Translations under genes and position numbers: made by a program
In this document: positions 16,492-26,013 of the stretch, one piece after another
Numbering within the stretch: the first letter of the stretch is position 1
Layout: each line of letters starts with the position of its first letter
Assembly: GCF_000017565.1 (NCBI RefSeq)
Contig: NC_009719.1
Span: forward strand, 434,001-498,000
Origin: Parvibaculum lavamentivorans DS-1
GTDB taxonomy: Bacteria; Pseudomonadota; Alphaproteobacteria; Parvibaculales; Parvibaculaceae
DNA: 64,000 nucleotides
Direction of reading: 5' to 3'
The notes under the pieces: generated by a model
What the model saw: only the letters and a program-made list of their open reading frames with translations
Databases searched by the model: none
What the model was told of the DNA's origin: nothing

Positions 16492-17853
16492 ATGGGCGCC
16501 GGCAAGAGCAGGCAGACCGGCACCAGCGGCCGGGCGAAGGTGGTGATTGTCGGGGGAGGCTTTGGCGGCCTTTATGCCGCGCGGGGTCTTGCGGACGCGC
16601 CTGTCGATCTCGTCCTGATCGACCGGCAGAACCATCACTGCTTTCAACCGCTGCTCTACCAGGTCGCCACGGCCGCCCTTTCGCCGGCGGATGTCGCATG
16701 GCCGATCCGCGGTATATTGAGCGACCAGAAAAATGCGACCGTGCTGCTGGATACCGTCACCGGCATCGATACCGCCCGTCGCGTGGTCGAAACCGCCGAG
16801 ACGAGCATCCCCTATGATCACCTGATCCTCGCCACCGGCTCCACGCATTCCTATTTCGGCAATGACGACTGGGCGGAGGCCGCGCCAGGCCTGAAACGCA
16901 TCGAGGACGCCACCGAAATTCGCCGCCGCATCCTGCTTGCTTTCGAAAAGGCGGAACTGGCGCGGGACGAGGAACGGCGGCGGCGTCTGCTGACATTCGT
17001 TGTCGTCGGCGGCGGCCCGACCGGCGTCGAGATTGCAGGTGCGATCAGGGATATGGCGCGCCATACGCTCGCGGCGGATTTTCGCAACATCGACGCGGGC
17101 GCCGCGCGCGTTCTCATCGTGGAGGCGGGCCCGCGAATTCTGCCGGCCTTCAACGATACCCTTGCCGGTTACGCGAAAAAGGCGCTTGAGCGGATGGGCG
17201 TTGAAGTGTTGACCGAGACAAAGGTCATCGGCTGCGATGCGGGCGGCGTAGATACCGAGGGCGGGCGCATCGAAGCCGGCACCATCATCTGGGCCGCGGG
17301 CGTGGTCGCGTCTCCGGCCGGTGTATGGCTGCAGGCGCCCATGCAGAAAAACGGCCAGGTCCGCGTCGCCGAGGATTTATCGGTGCCGGGCGTGCCCGAT
17401 GTTTACGCAATCGGCGATACGGCATTTGTTCTGCAGCAGGATGAAAAGCCCGTGCCGGGAATAGCGCCCGCCGCGAAGCAGATGGGAAGTTATGTCGCGA
17501 AGCTTCTGTCCGCGCGTGTGAGCGGCCGCCCGCTCCCCGGTCCTTTCGTTTATCGGCACCGCGGCGACCTTGCCACGATAGGCCGCAAATCGGCCATCGT
17601 GCAGCTGCGCCGCATGCGGCTGACGGGAGTCTCCGCATGGCTTTTCTGGGGCGCCGTCCACGTCTTCTTCCTGATCGGCACGAGAAACCGCGTCGCCGTC
17701 GCCTACAAATGGATGTGGGACTATCTGACCTTGCAGCGCGGCGCCCGGCTCATTACCGAACCGGCTCAACCGCGAACGCGTGTCGAGCCGGCGGAAGAAG
17801 AACGCCGCGAGGAAGAAAAGGCGACACGCCTCGGCACGCGATCGGCCGATTGA
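16492..17853 (+). CDS. ndh: Type II NADH dehydrogenase (NDH-2)
   Basis: A 453-residue single-subunit flavoprotein that passes electrons from NADH to quinone without pumping protons. Two dinucleotide-binding motifs are visible: VVIVGGGFGGLYAAR (FAD) near the start and VVVGGGPTGVEIAG (NADH) near residue 170. The YAIGDTA motif binds FAD, and the hydrophobic C-terminal stretch WLFWGAVHVFFLIG suits membrane attachment. The start at 16492 is supported by the EcfG-like promoter placement. It converges with the DUF4412 gene. Confidence 0.92.
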   Translation: MGAGKSRQTGTSGRAKVVIVGGGFGGLYAARGLADAPVDLVLIDRQNHHCFQPLLYQVATAALSPADVAWPIRGILSDQKNATVLLDTVTGIDTARRVVETAETSIPYDHLILATGSTHSYFGNDDWAEAAPGLKRIEDATEIRRRILLAFEKAELARDEERRRRLLTFVVVGGGPTGVEIAGAIRDMARHTLAADFRNIDAGAARVLIVEAGPRILPAFNDTLAGYAKKALERMGVEVLTETKVIGCDAGGVDTEGGRIEAGTIIWAAGVVASPAGVWLQAPMQKNGQVRVAEDLSVPGVPDVYAIGDTAFVLQQDEKPVPGIAPAAKQMGSYVAKLLSARVSGRPLPGPFVYRHRGDLATIGRKSAIVQLRRMRLTGVSAWLFWGAVHVFFLIGTRNRVAVAYKWMWDYLTLQRGARLITEPAQPRTRVEPAEEERREEEKATRLGTRSAD

Positions 17854-17872
17854 GCGGCGTCGCGATCGCGGG

Positions 17873-18487
17873 TCAGGGCAGCGGCATTCCGGGCATCGTT
17901 CCACCGGGCATTCCCTGAGGCATCTTCATCGCCGAGACACCGGCGGGCAGCTCGAACAGTCCCGGGTCCTGAGGTCCGCGCTGCAGGTTCGTCAGCCGCA
18001 TCGAAAAATTTCCCTGCGCGCTCGATCCCTCCGCCTTGACCGGTATGCCGTCTTCCGTCACCCAGATCGTCGCGTCGCCTTTCTGCGCCGTCTGTCCCGG
18101 CAGCACGCGATATTTCGTGGTGGCCTCACCCTCGACCGTCTCGCGGCCGATTTCTTCCGCCTCGACGCCGCCGAGCAATTTTTCGACGCCGTAATTTGCC
18201 GCTTCCTCCTGGCCCATTTCCATCGCCATGTTCATATCCGGCATGTAGAGAAACATGCGGCCTTCGCCATGCCGCAAAATGGAAACCTGACGCATGCCCT
18301 GCATCGTCATCTCCCAGCGTTCATTTCCGTTCTCGGAATAAAGCTGCCCGGAAATTTCCCGTCCTGACGCGTTCACGATCCGCGTGGCGCTGTATCCGGT
18401 GTCGGGCGGCGTCAGCGTGACGGCAGATGCCGGTTGACCGGCAAATAGCAGTGCGGCCGCAAAAGCAGAGAAAACAAAGCTGCGCAC
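17873..18487 (-). CDS. Secreted DUF4412-like protein
   Basis: A 204-residue exported protein with signal peptide MRSFVFSAFAAALLFAG and AxA cleavage near PASA. The mature part has the pattern of LolA/DUF4412 periplasmic proteins: alternating strands such as ERWEMTMQGMRQVSILRHG, then RMFLYMPDMNMAMEM and VWVTEDGIPVKAEG-like strand pairs. The C-terminus is rich in Met, Pro and Gly (repeated PGMP-like units). GTG at 18487 is chosen for its AAGAGG seven bases upstream; the frame is open to 18616. No partner is adjacent. Confidence 0.82.
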   Translation of the reverse strand: MRSFVFSAFAAALLFAGQPASAVTLTPPDTGYSATRIVNASGREISGQLYSENGNERWEMTMQGMRQVSILRHGEGRMFLYMPDMNMAMEMGQEEAANYGVEKLLGGVEAEEIGRETVEGEATTKYRVLPGQTAQKGDATIWVTEDGIPVKAEGSSAQGNFSMRLTNLQRGPQDPGLFELPAGVSAMKMPQGMPGGTMPGMPLP

Positions 18488-18685
18488 GGAGAGCCTCTTT
18501 CTGTGTGGTTTATATGAGCAAAAGCCCCGCGCGGAACGCGGACTTTGGTCCTTTGCGGGGTTGGCCTTGTGGACTGCGTGTGTAATGCTGTTCATGAAAT
18601 CACATAACCGAAACATGCCGCGCGGCGATCTCCTTCGCCGCCTACGCGCATTTTTGCCTTGAATATTGTCGGAAAGGAGACGGCC

Positions 18686-20671
18686 ATGGCCGAAGAAAAA
18701 CCGGGCGCGGAAAAATCCCGTCTCTTTCAGGCAAACGCGCCGGTCTTTTTCGGGTCCGTCATCCTCGTTCTGGCGGCGCTTGTCTTCTCCGTCCGCGATC
18801 CGGCGAATGCCGCCAACATTTTCGCTTCGGTTCAGTCATGGATCATCCATGAGATGGGCTGGTTCTATGTCGCCTCCGTCGCGACATTCCTGATTTTCTC
18901 CGTCGGCGTCGCCGCGAGTTCCATGGGTGCGATCAAGCTCGGCCCGGATGACTCCGAACCCGATTTCTCGACGGCGTCCTGGTTCGCCATGTTGTTCAGC
19001 GCCGGCATGGGCATCGGGATCATGTTCTACGGCGTCGCGGAGCCGGTGCTGCATTTCGCCAGCCCGCCGGTGGGCGAGGGGGAGACGCTGGACGCCGCGC
19101 GCAATGCAATGCAACTCGCCTTCTTTCACTGGGGGCTTCACGCCTGGGCGATCTATGCCGTGATGGGTATGGCGCTCGCCTATTTTTCCTTCCGTCACGG
19201 ACTGCCGCTCACGGTGCGCTCGGCGCTCTATCCGCTGATCGGCGAGCGTATCCACGGCTGGATAGGGCACCTCGTCGACATCTTCGCCGTCTTCGGCACG
19301 ATGTTCGGCGTCGCTACCTCGCTCGGCCTTGGCGTGATGCAGGTAAATGCCGGCCTCAACTACCTGTTCGACATCGAGATGGCGCTCGGCGTTCAGCTCG
19401 CCCTGATCGCAGGCATAACGCTTCTGGCGACCGCCTCCGTCGCTTCCGGTATCAATGCGGGCATTCGCCGCCTCTCTGAGCTCAATCTCGGCCTGGCGCT
19501 GCTGCTCATGCTTTTCGTGCTGTTTGTGGGGCCGACTGTCTTCCTGCTGCAGGCGGCCATGCAGAATACAGGCGGCTATTTGAGCGACATCATCGGCAAG
19601 ACATTCACGCTCTACGCCTATCAGCCGAATGAATGGATCGGAAACTGGACCCTCTTTTACTGGGGATGGTGGATTTCATGGTCTCCCTTCGTCGGCATGT
19701 TCATCGCGCGCATTTCGCGCGGCCGCACAATCCGCCAATTTGTTGTGGGCGTGCTCCTCGTGCCGTCCGGCTTCACCTTCCTCTGGTTCACCGTGTTCGG
19801 GAATACGGCGCTCGCTATGCAGCTTGATGGTTCGGCCGAGATGGTCGGCGCCGTCCAGGCCGATGTCGCGGTCGCGCTTTTTCAGTTCCTCGAGCACCTT
19901 CCCCTTGCCGGTATCTCGATGTCGCTCGCAACGTTGCTTGTCGTGACCTTCTTCGTCACATCGTCGGATTCCGGGAGCCTCGTCATCGACATCATCACCT
20001 CGGGCGGTAAAGCGGAGCCTCCGGTCTGGCAGCGCGTATTCTGGGCCTTGATGGAGGGCGTGGTTGCGGCCGTGCTGCTGCTGGCGGGCGGTCTGGCCGC
20101 GTTGCAGACAGGCGCCATCGCCAGTGGCTTTCCGTTGGCCGCCATTCTGCTCATCGTCTGCTACGGCCTCTTCACCGCTCTCCGCCGGGAGACGCAACGC
20201 CAGAAGAGCCTTCAATTCGGCATTCCGATTGTCGCGAGCCATCCGCCCCTCGCCTGGAAACAGCGTCTCGGGACGCTTCTTCATCAGCCGACGCGCGAGC
20301 GGGCATCGGCTTTCATGCGCGATGTCGTGGGCCCCGCGCTCAATGAGGTCGCGGTGGAAATTCGTCATCGCGGTCTTGAGGTGGATGTCACCGCAACCGA
20401 GAGGAAGACACAACTGTCGGTCGGGCATGGCGCCAGCGACGATTTCCTCTATGGCGTCGCGCTTCGGAGCGTACCGGTCCCAAGCTTTGCCATCACTGCG
20501 CTTGAAGGTGAGCGCGAAGGGCCGGATCACACCTGGCGCGCGGAAGTCGCCCTGCGTGAGGGCGGTCAACGCTACGATATTTTGGGTTACACCAAGGAAC
20601 AGGTGATCGCGGACCTTCTGGGGCAGTATGAGCGGCACATGCATTATCTGAATCTGCACCGGGCCGGATAG
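18686..20671 (+). CDS. BCCT family betaine/carnitine/choline transporter
   Basis: A 661-residue secondary transporter with about 12 transmembrane segments and a cytosolic C-terminal domain of roughly 150 residues, as in BetT. The glycine-rich GMGIGIMFYGVAEPV in the third segment and the aromatic substrate-box stretch (FYWGWWISWSPFVGMF) are diagnostic. The GMGIG form of that stretch is typical of choline/proton symport, so choline or betaine is the best guess. The ATG at 18686 has AAAGGAGA upstream. It is probably used in osmoprotection. Confidence 0.93.
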   Translation: MAEEKPGAEKSRLFQANAPVFFGSVILVLAALVFSVRDPANAANIFASVQSWIIHEMGWFYVASVATFLIFSVGVAASSMGAIKLGPDDSEPDFSTASWFAMLFSAGMGIGIMFYGVAEPVLHFASPPVGEGETLDAARNAMQLAFFHWGLHAWAIYAVMGMALAYFSFRHGLPLTVRSALYPLIGERIHGWIGHLVDIFAVFGTMFGVATSLGLGVMQVNAGLNYLFDIEMALGVQLALIAGITLLATASVASGINAGIRRLSELNLGLALLLMLFVLFVGPTVFLLQAAMQNTGGYLSDIIGKTFTLYAYQPNEWIGNWTLFYWGWWISWSPFVGMFIARISRGRTIRQFVVGVLLVPSGFTFLWFTVFGNTALAMQLDGSAEMVGAVQADVAVALFQFLEHLPLAGISMSLATLLVVTFFVTSSDSGSLVIDIITSGGKAEPPVWQRVFWALMEGVVAAVLLLAGGLAALQTGAIASGFPLAAILLIVCYGLFTALRRETQRQKSLQFGIPIVASHPPLAWKQRLGTLLHQPTRERASAFMRDVVGPALNEVAVEIRHRGLEVDVTATERKTQLSVGHGASDDFLYGVALRSVPVPSFAITALEGEREGPDHTWRAEVALREGGQRYDILGYTKEQVIADLLGQYERHMHYLNLHRAG

Positions 20672-20733
20672 GCGGGGAGATGCGGCTTCCCGCCGCCTCG
20701 GCTATAAGAGGTGGCCGCAGCATCGGAAGCATC

Positions 20734-22260
20734 ATGAGCCCGTCCCTTTACACCCTGATCGAAGCCTCTTTTCCCGAAGACCGTTCGCGTGTCGCGCTGG
20801 AGGCGCCAGGCCGTTCGCACGGGCCGCTCATTTGGTCGTTCGCCCGTCTGGCGTCGACGGCCGCGCGCTATGCGGCCTTCTTTGCCGGCCTCGGGCTCGT
20901 CAAGGGCGATCGCATCGTGCTTCAGGTCGAAAAATCGCCGGAAGCGCTTTGCGTCTATCTCGCCTGTCTGCGCGGCGGCTTCGTCTTCCTCCCTCTGAAC
21001 ACTGCCTACCGCACGGACGAGATCGACTATCTTGTCGGCGATGCCGAACCAGCCCTCGTCATTTGCGATCCATCGATGGAAGAAGCCTTGCGCGAGATTA
21101 CGGCGCGGCGCGGTACGCCCCATTTGCTGACGCTCGATGCGAATGCGCGCGGCAGCTTCATGGACGGCGCCGAGAAGGTGAGGGATGCTCTTCCGGCAGC
21201 CGTGTGCGCGGCGGGCGATCTCGCCGCGATCCTCTACACATCCGGCACCACGGGAAAACCGAAAGGCGCCATGTTGAGCCACGGCAACCTGGCGGCAAAC
21301 GGCATCGCGCTGCGCGACGTCTGGCGCTTCACCGAAGACGATGTGCTGCTCCATGCCTTGCCGATATTTCACGCGCATGGCCTTTTCGTCGCCTGCCACT
21401 GCGCCTTGCTGTCGGGTGCGAAGATGATCTGGCAGCAGAAATTCGAACGCGCCGACGTGATCCGGGAGCTGCCGCGCGCGACGGTCTTCATGGGCGTCCC
21501 GACTTTCTACACACGGCTCCTGTCGGGCGAGGATTTCAACCGCGACCTCGTTCGCCACATGCGGCTCTTCACCTCCGGCTCCGCGCCGCTCCTTGCCGAG
21601 ACATTCGAGGAATTTCGTGCCCGCACCGGCCACGCCATTCTCGAGCGTTACGGCATGACGGAAACCGGCATGAACACCTCGAACCCCTATGATGGCGAGC
21701 GGCGCCCGGGAACGGTTGGCTTTCCGCTTGCCGGCACCCAGGTTCGCGTGGTTTCCGACGAGGGGGCGGTGCTTGAAGCCGGTGAGATCGGCGGCTTGCA
21801 AGTGCAGGGGCCCAACGTCTTCACTGGCTATTGGCGGATGCCGGAAAAGTCCGCGGAAGAGTTCACGGCGGATGGCTGGTTCAAGACAGGCGACGTCGCG
21901 ATGATAGACGTGGACGGCTATGTCCACCTTGTCGGCCGCGCCAAGGACCTGATCATCTCCGGCGGCTTCAACGTCTATCCGAAGGAAATTGAGGAATTGG
22001 TCGACGACATGCCGGAAGTGCTGGAATCGGCCATTGTCGGCGTGCCGCATGCAGATTTCGGCGAGGCCGGTGTCGCCGTGGTCGTGCTGCGTCCCGGTCA
22101 AATGCTCGACGAGGCAACGCTCCTTGCCCGGCTGAAGGAGCGGGTGGCGAATTTCAAGGTGCCGAAGCGGGCCTTCTTCGTTGAAAGCCTGCCGCGCAAT
22201 ACGATGGGAAAGGTGCAGAAAAATCTTCTGCGCGGCGACTACAAGGATGCCTGCCGCTAG
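20734..22260 (+). CDS. matB: Malonyl-CoA synthetase-like AMP-binding enzyme
   Basis: A 508-residue ANL-superfamily ligase. The P-loop LYTSGTTGKPKGAM and the A5 region ERYGMTETGMNTSNPY with following PGTVGFPL match MatB malonyl-CoA synthetases closely. The hinge GRAKDLIISGGFNVYPKE and the C-terminal catalytic lysine (NTMGKVQK) are intact. MatB makes malonyl-CoA from malonate, CoA and ATP. No malonate carrier or decarboxylase gene is adjacent. It follows the BCCT gene by about 60 bases in the same direction; other short dicarboxylates remain possible substrates. Confidence 0.85.
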   Translation: MSPSLYTLIEASFPEDRSRVALEAPGRSHGPLIWSFARLASTAARYAAFFAGLGLVKGDRIVLQVEKSPEALCVYLACLRGGFVFLPLNTAYRTDEIDYLVGDAEPALVICDPSMEEALREITARRGTPHLLTLDANARGSFMDGAEKVRDALPAAVCAAGDLAAILYTSGTTGKPKGAMLSHGNLAANGIALRDVWRFTEDDVLLHALPIFHAHGLFVACHCALLSGAKMIWQQKFERADVIRELPRATVFMGVPTFYTRLLSGEDFNRDLVRHMRLFTSGSAPLLAETFEEFRARTGHAILERYGMTETGMNTSNPYDGERRPGTVGFPLAGTQVRVVSDEGAVLEAGEIGGLQVQGPNVFTGYWRMPEKSAEEFTADGWFKTGDVAMIDVDGYVHLVGRAKDLIISGGFNVYPKEIEELVDDMPEVLESAIVGVPHADFGEAGVAVVVLRPGQMLDEATLLARLKERVANFKVPKRAFFVESLPRNTMGKVQKNLLRGDYKDACR

Positions 22261-22269
22261 CGCCGCCGC

Positions 22270-22797
22270 CTACGGCTTCCGGTCGGCTTCGCGCCGCTTC
22301 ACAATGGCCTTGCCGTCCCGGCGCCGGCGATCGGGGCCGGTAAAGGCTTCGGAGCGGACAATGGTGCGCGGCCGCGTCAGCACCGTTTCCATCCGCTCGA
22401 TAAGCTGCTGCGCCGAGAAGGGCTTGGAGAGAATTTCCGTCACGCCCGCGTCTCGCGCTGCGATTATCGCGCTGCGTTCGCGCTTCGTCGTCAGGTAAAT
22501 CACCGGAATCTGGTTCAGCGTGTCTTCCTCGGCGAGCCGGATCGCCCGCACAACGGAAAGCCCGTCGAGCGGCGGCTCCAGATCGTCCATGATCGCAAGG
22601 TCCACCCTGCCGCGCATCAGCGCGCTCAGCGCATCCTCGCCTGACCGGGCACTTACGATGTTGCGGATGCCGATCCCGTTCAACACGCCGCGTAAAAGGG
22701 TCGCCATATGCAGCGTGTCCTCGACGACGAGAACGCCAAGCTGCGCATAGGTTTCGGCAGTGATGGTGTTTTTACGGGGTTCGGATCGCTGCCACAT
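22270..22797 (-). CDS. Single-domain response regulator
   Basis: A 175-residue receiver protein. The acidic pocket (VVEDT), the phosphorylation site Asp in LAIMDDLEPPLDG, the switch Thr in YLTTK, and the Lys in LSKPF are all present. There is no DNA-binding or enzymatic output domain; the C-terminal 30 residues are basic (GPDRRRRDGKAIVKRREAD). The ATG at 22797 is used because the upstream in-frame start at 22887 is TTG and overlaps the next gene. It lies downstream of the GT2 gene and could tune it, but no kinase is adjacent. Confidence 0.87.
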   Translation of the reverse strand: MWQRSEPRKNTITAETYAQLGVLVVEDTLHMATLLRGVLNGIGIRNIVSARSGEDALSALMRGRVDLAIMDDLEPPLDGLSVVRAIRLAEEDTLNQIPVIYLTTKRERSAIIAARDAGVTEILSKPFSAQQLIERMETVLTRPRTIVRSEAFTGPDRRRRDGKAIVKRREADRKP

Positions 22798-22870
22798 CTC
22801 GATTTCTCTCACGCTGTCCCGGAGGTCGGGGTTGATAACGTGAATATGGTCCAAACTCTTTAGCGATTGG

Positions 22871-24829
22871 TTAGTGCGGCGAGACAAACTGGCTGGAAAC
22901 CGGCCCTTTCAGCCTGGCCGGCAGCATGCGGCTGATGCCATGATCCGTTTTTTCCCAATGAAACGGCTTTACCACAAGCTGCCACAGGGCCTTGTAGGCG
23001 GCGAACGAAAGCAGCAGCCAATAGGCGGGCATTGTCAGGGTGTGAATGAAGAGCTGGGGAAGGCCGCGTGCCGAAGCAGCGGCAAGTCCCGCGGAGACCG
23101 CCAGCGCGTAACCCGAAACCAGAACCAGCAGGTGAAAGACCGTGAGACCGGTCAGATCGCCGGCAAGTCCGCTCTCGATCAGCGGCACGATCAGGCCGAG
23201 ATAGAGGAAGGGGTGCAAGAGGCTGGAAAGCGTCGAACCGCCTATCAGGACCTGAAAGCCGATGAAGCCGCGCAAGCCCAGCGCCCTGTAGAGGCGCACG
23301 GGATGCCGCATGCGAACGAGATAGGTTTGCATCCAGCCCTTTATCCAGCGCGAGCGTTGGCGGACCCAGTTGGGCAGCTTGCAGTTCGCCTCCTCTTCGG
23401 TCGTCGAGCGGATGATGCTGCAGCGATAACCATGCAGGGCGAAACGGAGCCCGAGATCGGCATCCTCCGTTACATTGTTCGGGTCCCACGCGCCGGCATT
23501 CCGTAGCAGTTCGGTGCGAAAATGGGTGGACGTGCCGCCAAGCGGTATCGGCAGCCGCAGCCGCGCCATGGTCGGCAGCATCAGATCGAAGAAGGCCGCA
23601 TATTCAAGTGCGAACTGCCGCGTCAGCCAGTTCTCCCGCCAGTTGTAGTAGTTGAGCTGGGCCTGAACGCAGGCGAGTTTTTCGTCGCCGAGCCGGAACG
23701 CAGAAACCGCCTTTTTCAGCTGCTGCGGCTCGGGCGCGTCTTCCGCGTCGTAAATGACGAGGAATTCGCCTCGGGCGAAAGGCAGGGCGAAATTGCATGC
23801 CTTGGGCTTTGTCTGCGGAAAGCTCGTGGGTACGACGATGAACTCGAAATGATCCGGTAATCTGAGCGCCTTTGCCGCTTCGTAGGTTTCAACATCGCTC
23901 TCTTCGAAGATGAACTTGATGTCGAGCTTCGATGCCGGATAGTCGAGTTCGCGCAATGCCGTCGCAAGAATAGGCAGCACGCTTGCTTCGCGAAAAAGCG
24001 GCACCATCACCGTGTAGACGGGAAGATCCTTGTCGAGCGGTACGCCGTAGTTGCTGAAGGCGAGCTCTTCGCGCGTCGGCTCTGCCAGCAGGCCGATAAA
24101 GATCGACATATAGCGGAGCGTGGCGATCAGGAGAAATGTGATGCCGATTGTGGCAGTCGCTCCCGACAGCAAAGATATCGGCGCCGTGGCGAGAAAGGTC
24201 AGCAGCGCGAGGGCCACCAGCAGAAGAAAAGCCGATTGCGGCGCGGAGAGGCGGTAGGCGGCGGAACTTTCCGGCATTTGTCGCCGCAGATGAAAAATCG
24301 CCCGGTCCGTCAGCGCCTGGCCGAATGCGCGCGTCACGGTGCGGCTGATGTCGCGCGGCGAGGTTACGAAGACCGGCAGCGGCCGCCCCTCTTGTCCCGT
24401 AATGGCTGCGCGCGAGCGATCCGGATCGGCGGCCACATAGATCGTCTCACCGGCGCGCCGCCGCCACGGCAGGCACATTTCGCGAAGATAGAAATCGAGC
24501 CGTTCCGAGCTGGCGAGGCTCGTCTCATGCGGCTCTTCCTGCAGGTCGACGAAGGGGAGGCCGCGCTGCCGTCCGTAAAGCCGCGCCACGTCTGCCACTC
24601 GCATGGCGCCGATGCTGACGAGAATTCTGCCGAGCGGTCCGCCCCAATGCGCCTGCTTTTCGAGCGCCGGTGCCAATGCCTCCGGCTGAACCAGCCCCGC
24701 TTCCACCGCCATCTCGCCCAGCAGCGGCCGCGAACCCGGCTGAGGCCTGCCCCGAGGGGCCCGTCGCCCCGGTTTCCGCTCGGATAGGCGCGCCTGTTCT
24801 ACGCGCGCATCGCTTTGCCCGTCCTGCAC
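22871..24829 (-). CDS. MshEN-domain family 2 glycosyltransferase (NfrB/XagB-like)
   Basis: A 652-residue membrane protein. Residues about 36-88 hold two tandem MshEN-type motifs (LLGEM then G, L and Q at 59; PLGRIL then Q at 88), the fold that binds cyclic di-GMP in MshE and NfrB. Next come two transmembrane segments, a GT2 domain with YDAEDAPEP (DXD-like) and QRSRW, which is the QxxRW signature of processive synthases, and then several C-terminal membrane segments. This suggests an exopolysaccharide synthase controlled by cyclic di-GMP. It starts with GTG, with no clear partner genes. Confidence 0.9.
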   Translation of the reverse strand: MQDGQSDARVEQARLSERKPGRRAPRGRPQPGSRPLLGEMAVEAGLVQPEALAPALEKQAHWGGPLGRILVSIGAMRVADVARLYGRQRGLPFVDLQEEPHETSLASSERLDFYLREMCLPWRRRAGETIYVAADPDRSRAAITGQEGRPLPVFVTSPRDISRTVTRAFGQALTDRAIFHLRRQMPESSAAYRLSAPQSAFLLLVALALLTFLATAPISLLSGATATIGITFLLIATLRYMSIFIGLLAEPTREELAFSNYGVPLDKDLPVYTVMVPLFREASVLPILATALRELDYPASKLDIKFIFEESDVETYEAAKALRLPDHFEFIVVPTSFPQTKPKACNFALPFARGEFLVIYDAEDAPEPQQLKKAVSAFRLGDEKLACVQAQLNYYNWRENWLTRQFALEYAAFFDLMLPTMARLRLPIPLGGTSTHFRTELLRNAGAWDPNNVTEDADLGLRFALHGYRCSIIRSTTEEEANCKLPNWVRQRSRWIKGWMQTYLVRMRHPVRLYRALGLRGFIGFQVLIGGSTLSSLLHPFLYLGLIVPLIESGLAGDLTGLTVFHLLVLVSGYALAVSAGLAAASARGLPQLFIHTLTMPAYWLLLSFAAYKALWQLVVKPFHWEKTDHGISRMLPARLKGPVSSQFVSPH

Positions 24830-25005
24830 CTTCAGCCCCCCGAAGACGATCCGCCATGAGAAAACGGCGGCTTCAGGGAACTTTAGCCTTGCGCATTATT
24901 AACCATATAGACCGAAGAGCTAAGGGCATGGACTTTGCTCACATTAGCAAAACCGGCCCCTCTATCTCTTGCTGACACGGGAAAACCTCCGCCGGTCGTG
25001 TCATA

Positions 25006-26013
25006 ATGAAACATTCATGCTTCCCTTCAGGGGCGGCACTCGGCGGGCGGCCTATGCGATTTCTCCTTTACGCAAATCTTATCGCGATTGTCGTGCTGGC
25101 AGGCGCGCTTGCACGCCTTTACGAAGGAGCACCTCTGCCTTGGCTGGAGGCAAAGAATGAGCAGCCGGCGCCCTCTGAAACCGTGCCGCCGCTGGCATCG
25201 CAACCTTCGCCTCCGCTCTCCGTCGAGCAGATATTGGCGCTGCAGCTGCCCTTGCCGAACCCCGACCGTCCCGCCGCCGAGGCCCCGTCGCCCGCGCGCC
25301 GGTCGCTTGTGCTTCTCACGGAAGGCGACTATCGGCCCTTCAACTACCGGGATGAAACCGGTGCGCTTTCAGGTTTCGATATCGAGCTTGCCGCTGCGCT
25401 TTGTCTGCGTCTCGATGCCGATTGCCACTTCGAAACGCGGTCATGGGAGCAGTTGATCCCGGCGCTGAAGCGCGGCGAGGGCAATGCCGTGATCGCTTCA
25501 TTGCTGATCCCCGTGCCCGGCCGGCAAAGCTACCCGGCGGAAGAAAGTTTGATTTTCACGCAGAGCTACTATTCGACGCCCGGCCGTTTCGCCGCCCGAA
25601 AGGACGATGCGCCGGTTGCGGCCACGCCGGCGGCGCTTGCCGGAAAAGAGATCGCGGTCCAGGCGGGGTCCGTCCACGAAGCGTTCGCCCGCTCGCGTTT
25701 TGCCAGCGCGCGCCTTCGTACGTTCGCTACACCGGAAGACGCCGAGAAAGCGCTTGCCGAAGGCAGCGTCGATCTGCTCTTCGCGGACCGCAATGAGCTT
25801 CTGCTCTGGACCTCGGGCTTGTCCGGCGCCTGCTGCCGTCTCGTCGGTTCGGACTACGCAGACGCGGTATTCTTTGGTGAAGGGGCGGGCATTGCTCTCC
25901 GCGCGGCGGATGTTGCCCTGCGGGACGAGATAGACAAGGCGCTCTCCGCGCTCGTGGCAGACGGGACCTATGCGCGCGTCAGCGCCCGTTATTTCACCGC
26001 CAGTATTTACTGA
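25006..26013 (+). CDS. Membrane-anchored solute-binding-like protein (family 3)
   Basis: A 335-residue protein with one N-terminal hydrophobic segment (LLYANLIAIVVLAGALARL), a Pro-rich linker of about 60 residues, and a periplasmic domain of the amino-acid-binding family 3. The diagnostic stretch EGDYRPFNYRDETGALSGFD contains the Asp/Glu substrate contacts. There is no permease or ATPase gene nearby, so it may be a sensor rather than a transporter receptor. ATG at 25054 is an alternative start. Its end overlaps convergent sixA by 7 bases. Confidence 0.82.
   Translation: MKHSCFPSGAALGGRPMRFLLYANLIAIVVLAGALARLYEGAPLPWLEAKNEQPAPSETVPPLASQPSPPLSVEQILALQLPLPNPDRPAAEAPSPARRSLVLLTEGDYRPFNYRDETGALSGFDIELAAALCLRLDADCHFETRSWEQLIPALKRGEGNAVIASLLIPVPGRQSYPAEESLIFTQSYYSTPGRFAARKDDAPVAATPAALAGKEIAVQAGSVHEAFARSRFASARLRTFATPEDAEKALAEGSVDLLFADRNELLLWTSGLSGACCRLVGSDYADAVFFGEGAGIALRAADVALRDEIDKALSALVADGTYARVSARYFTASIY

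Noticed and set aside
18511-18560. GC-rich inverted repeat (CCCCGC/GCGGGG) upstream of the DUF4412-like gene, as a terminator
   Set aside because: The arms enclose about 24 bases with competing internal pairs and the T-run is only four long; the position inside a 5' leader makes termination unlikely.
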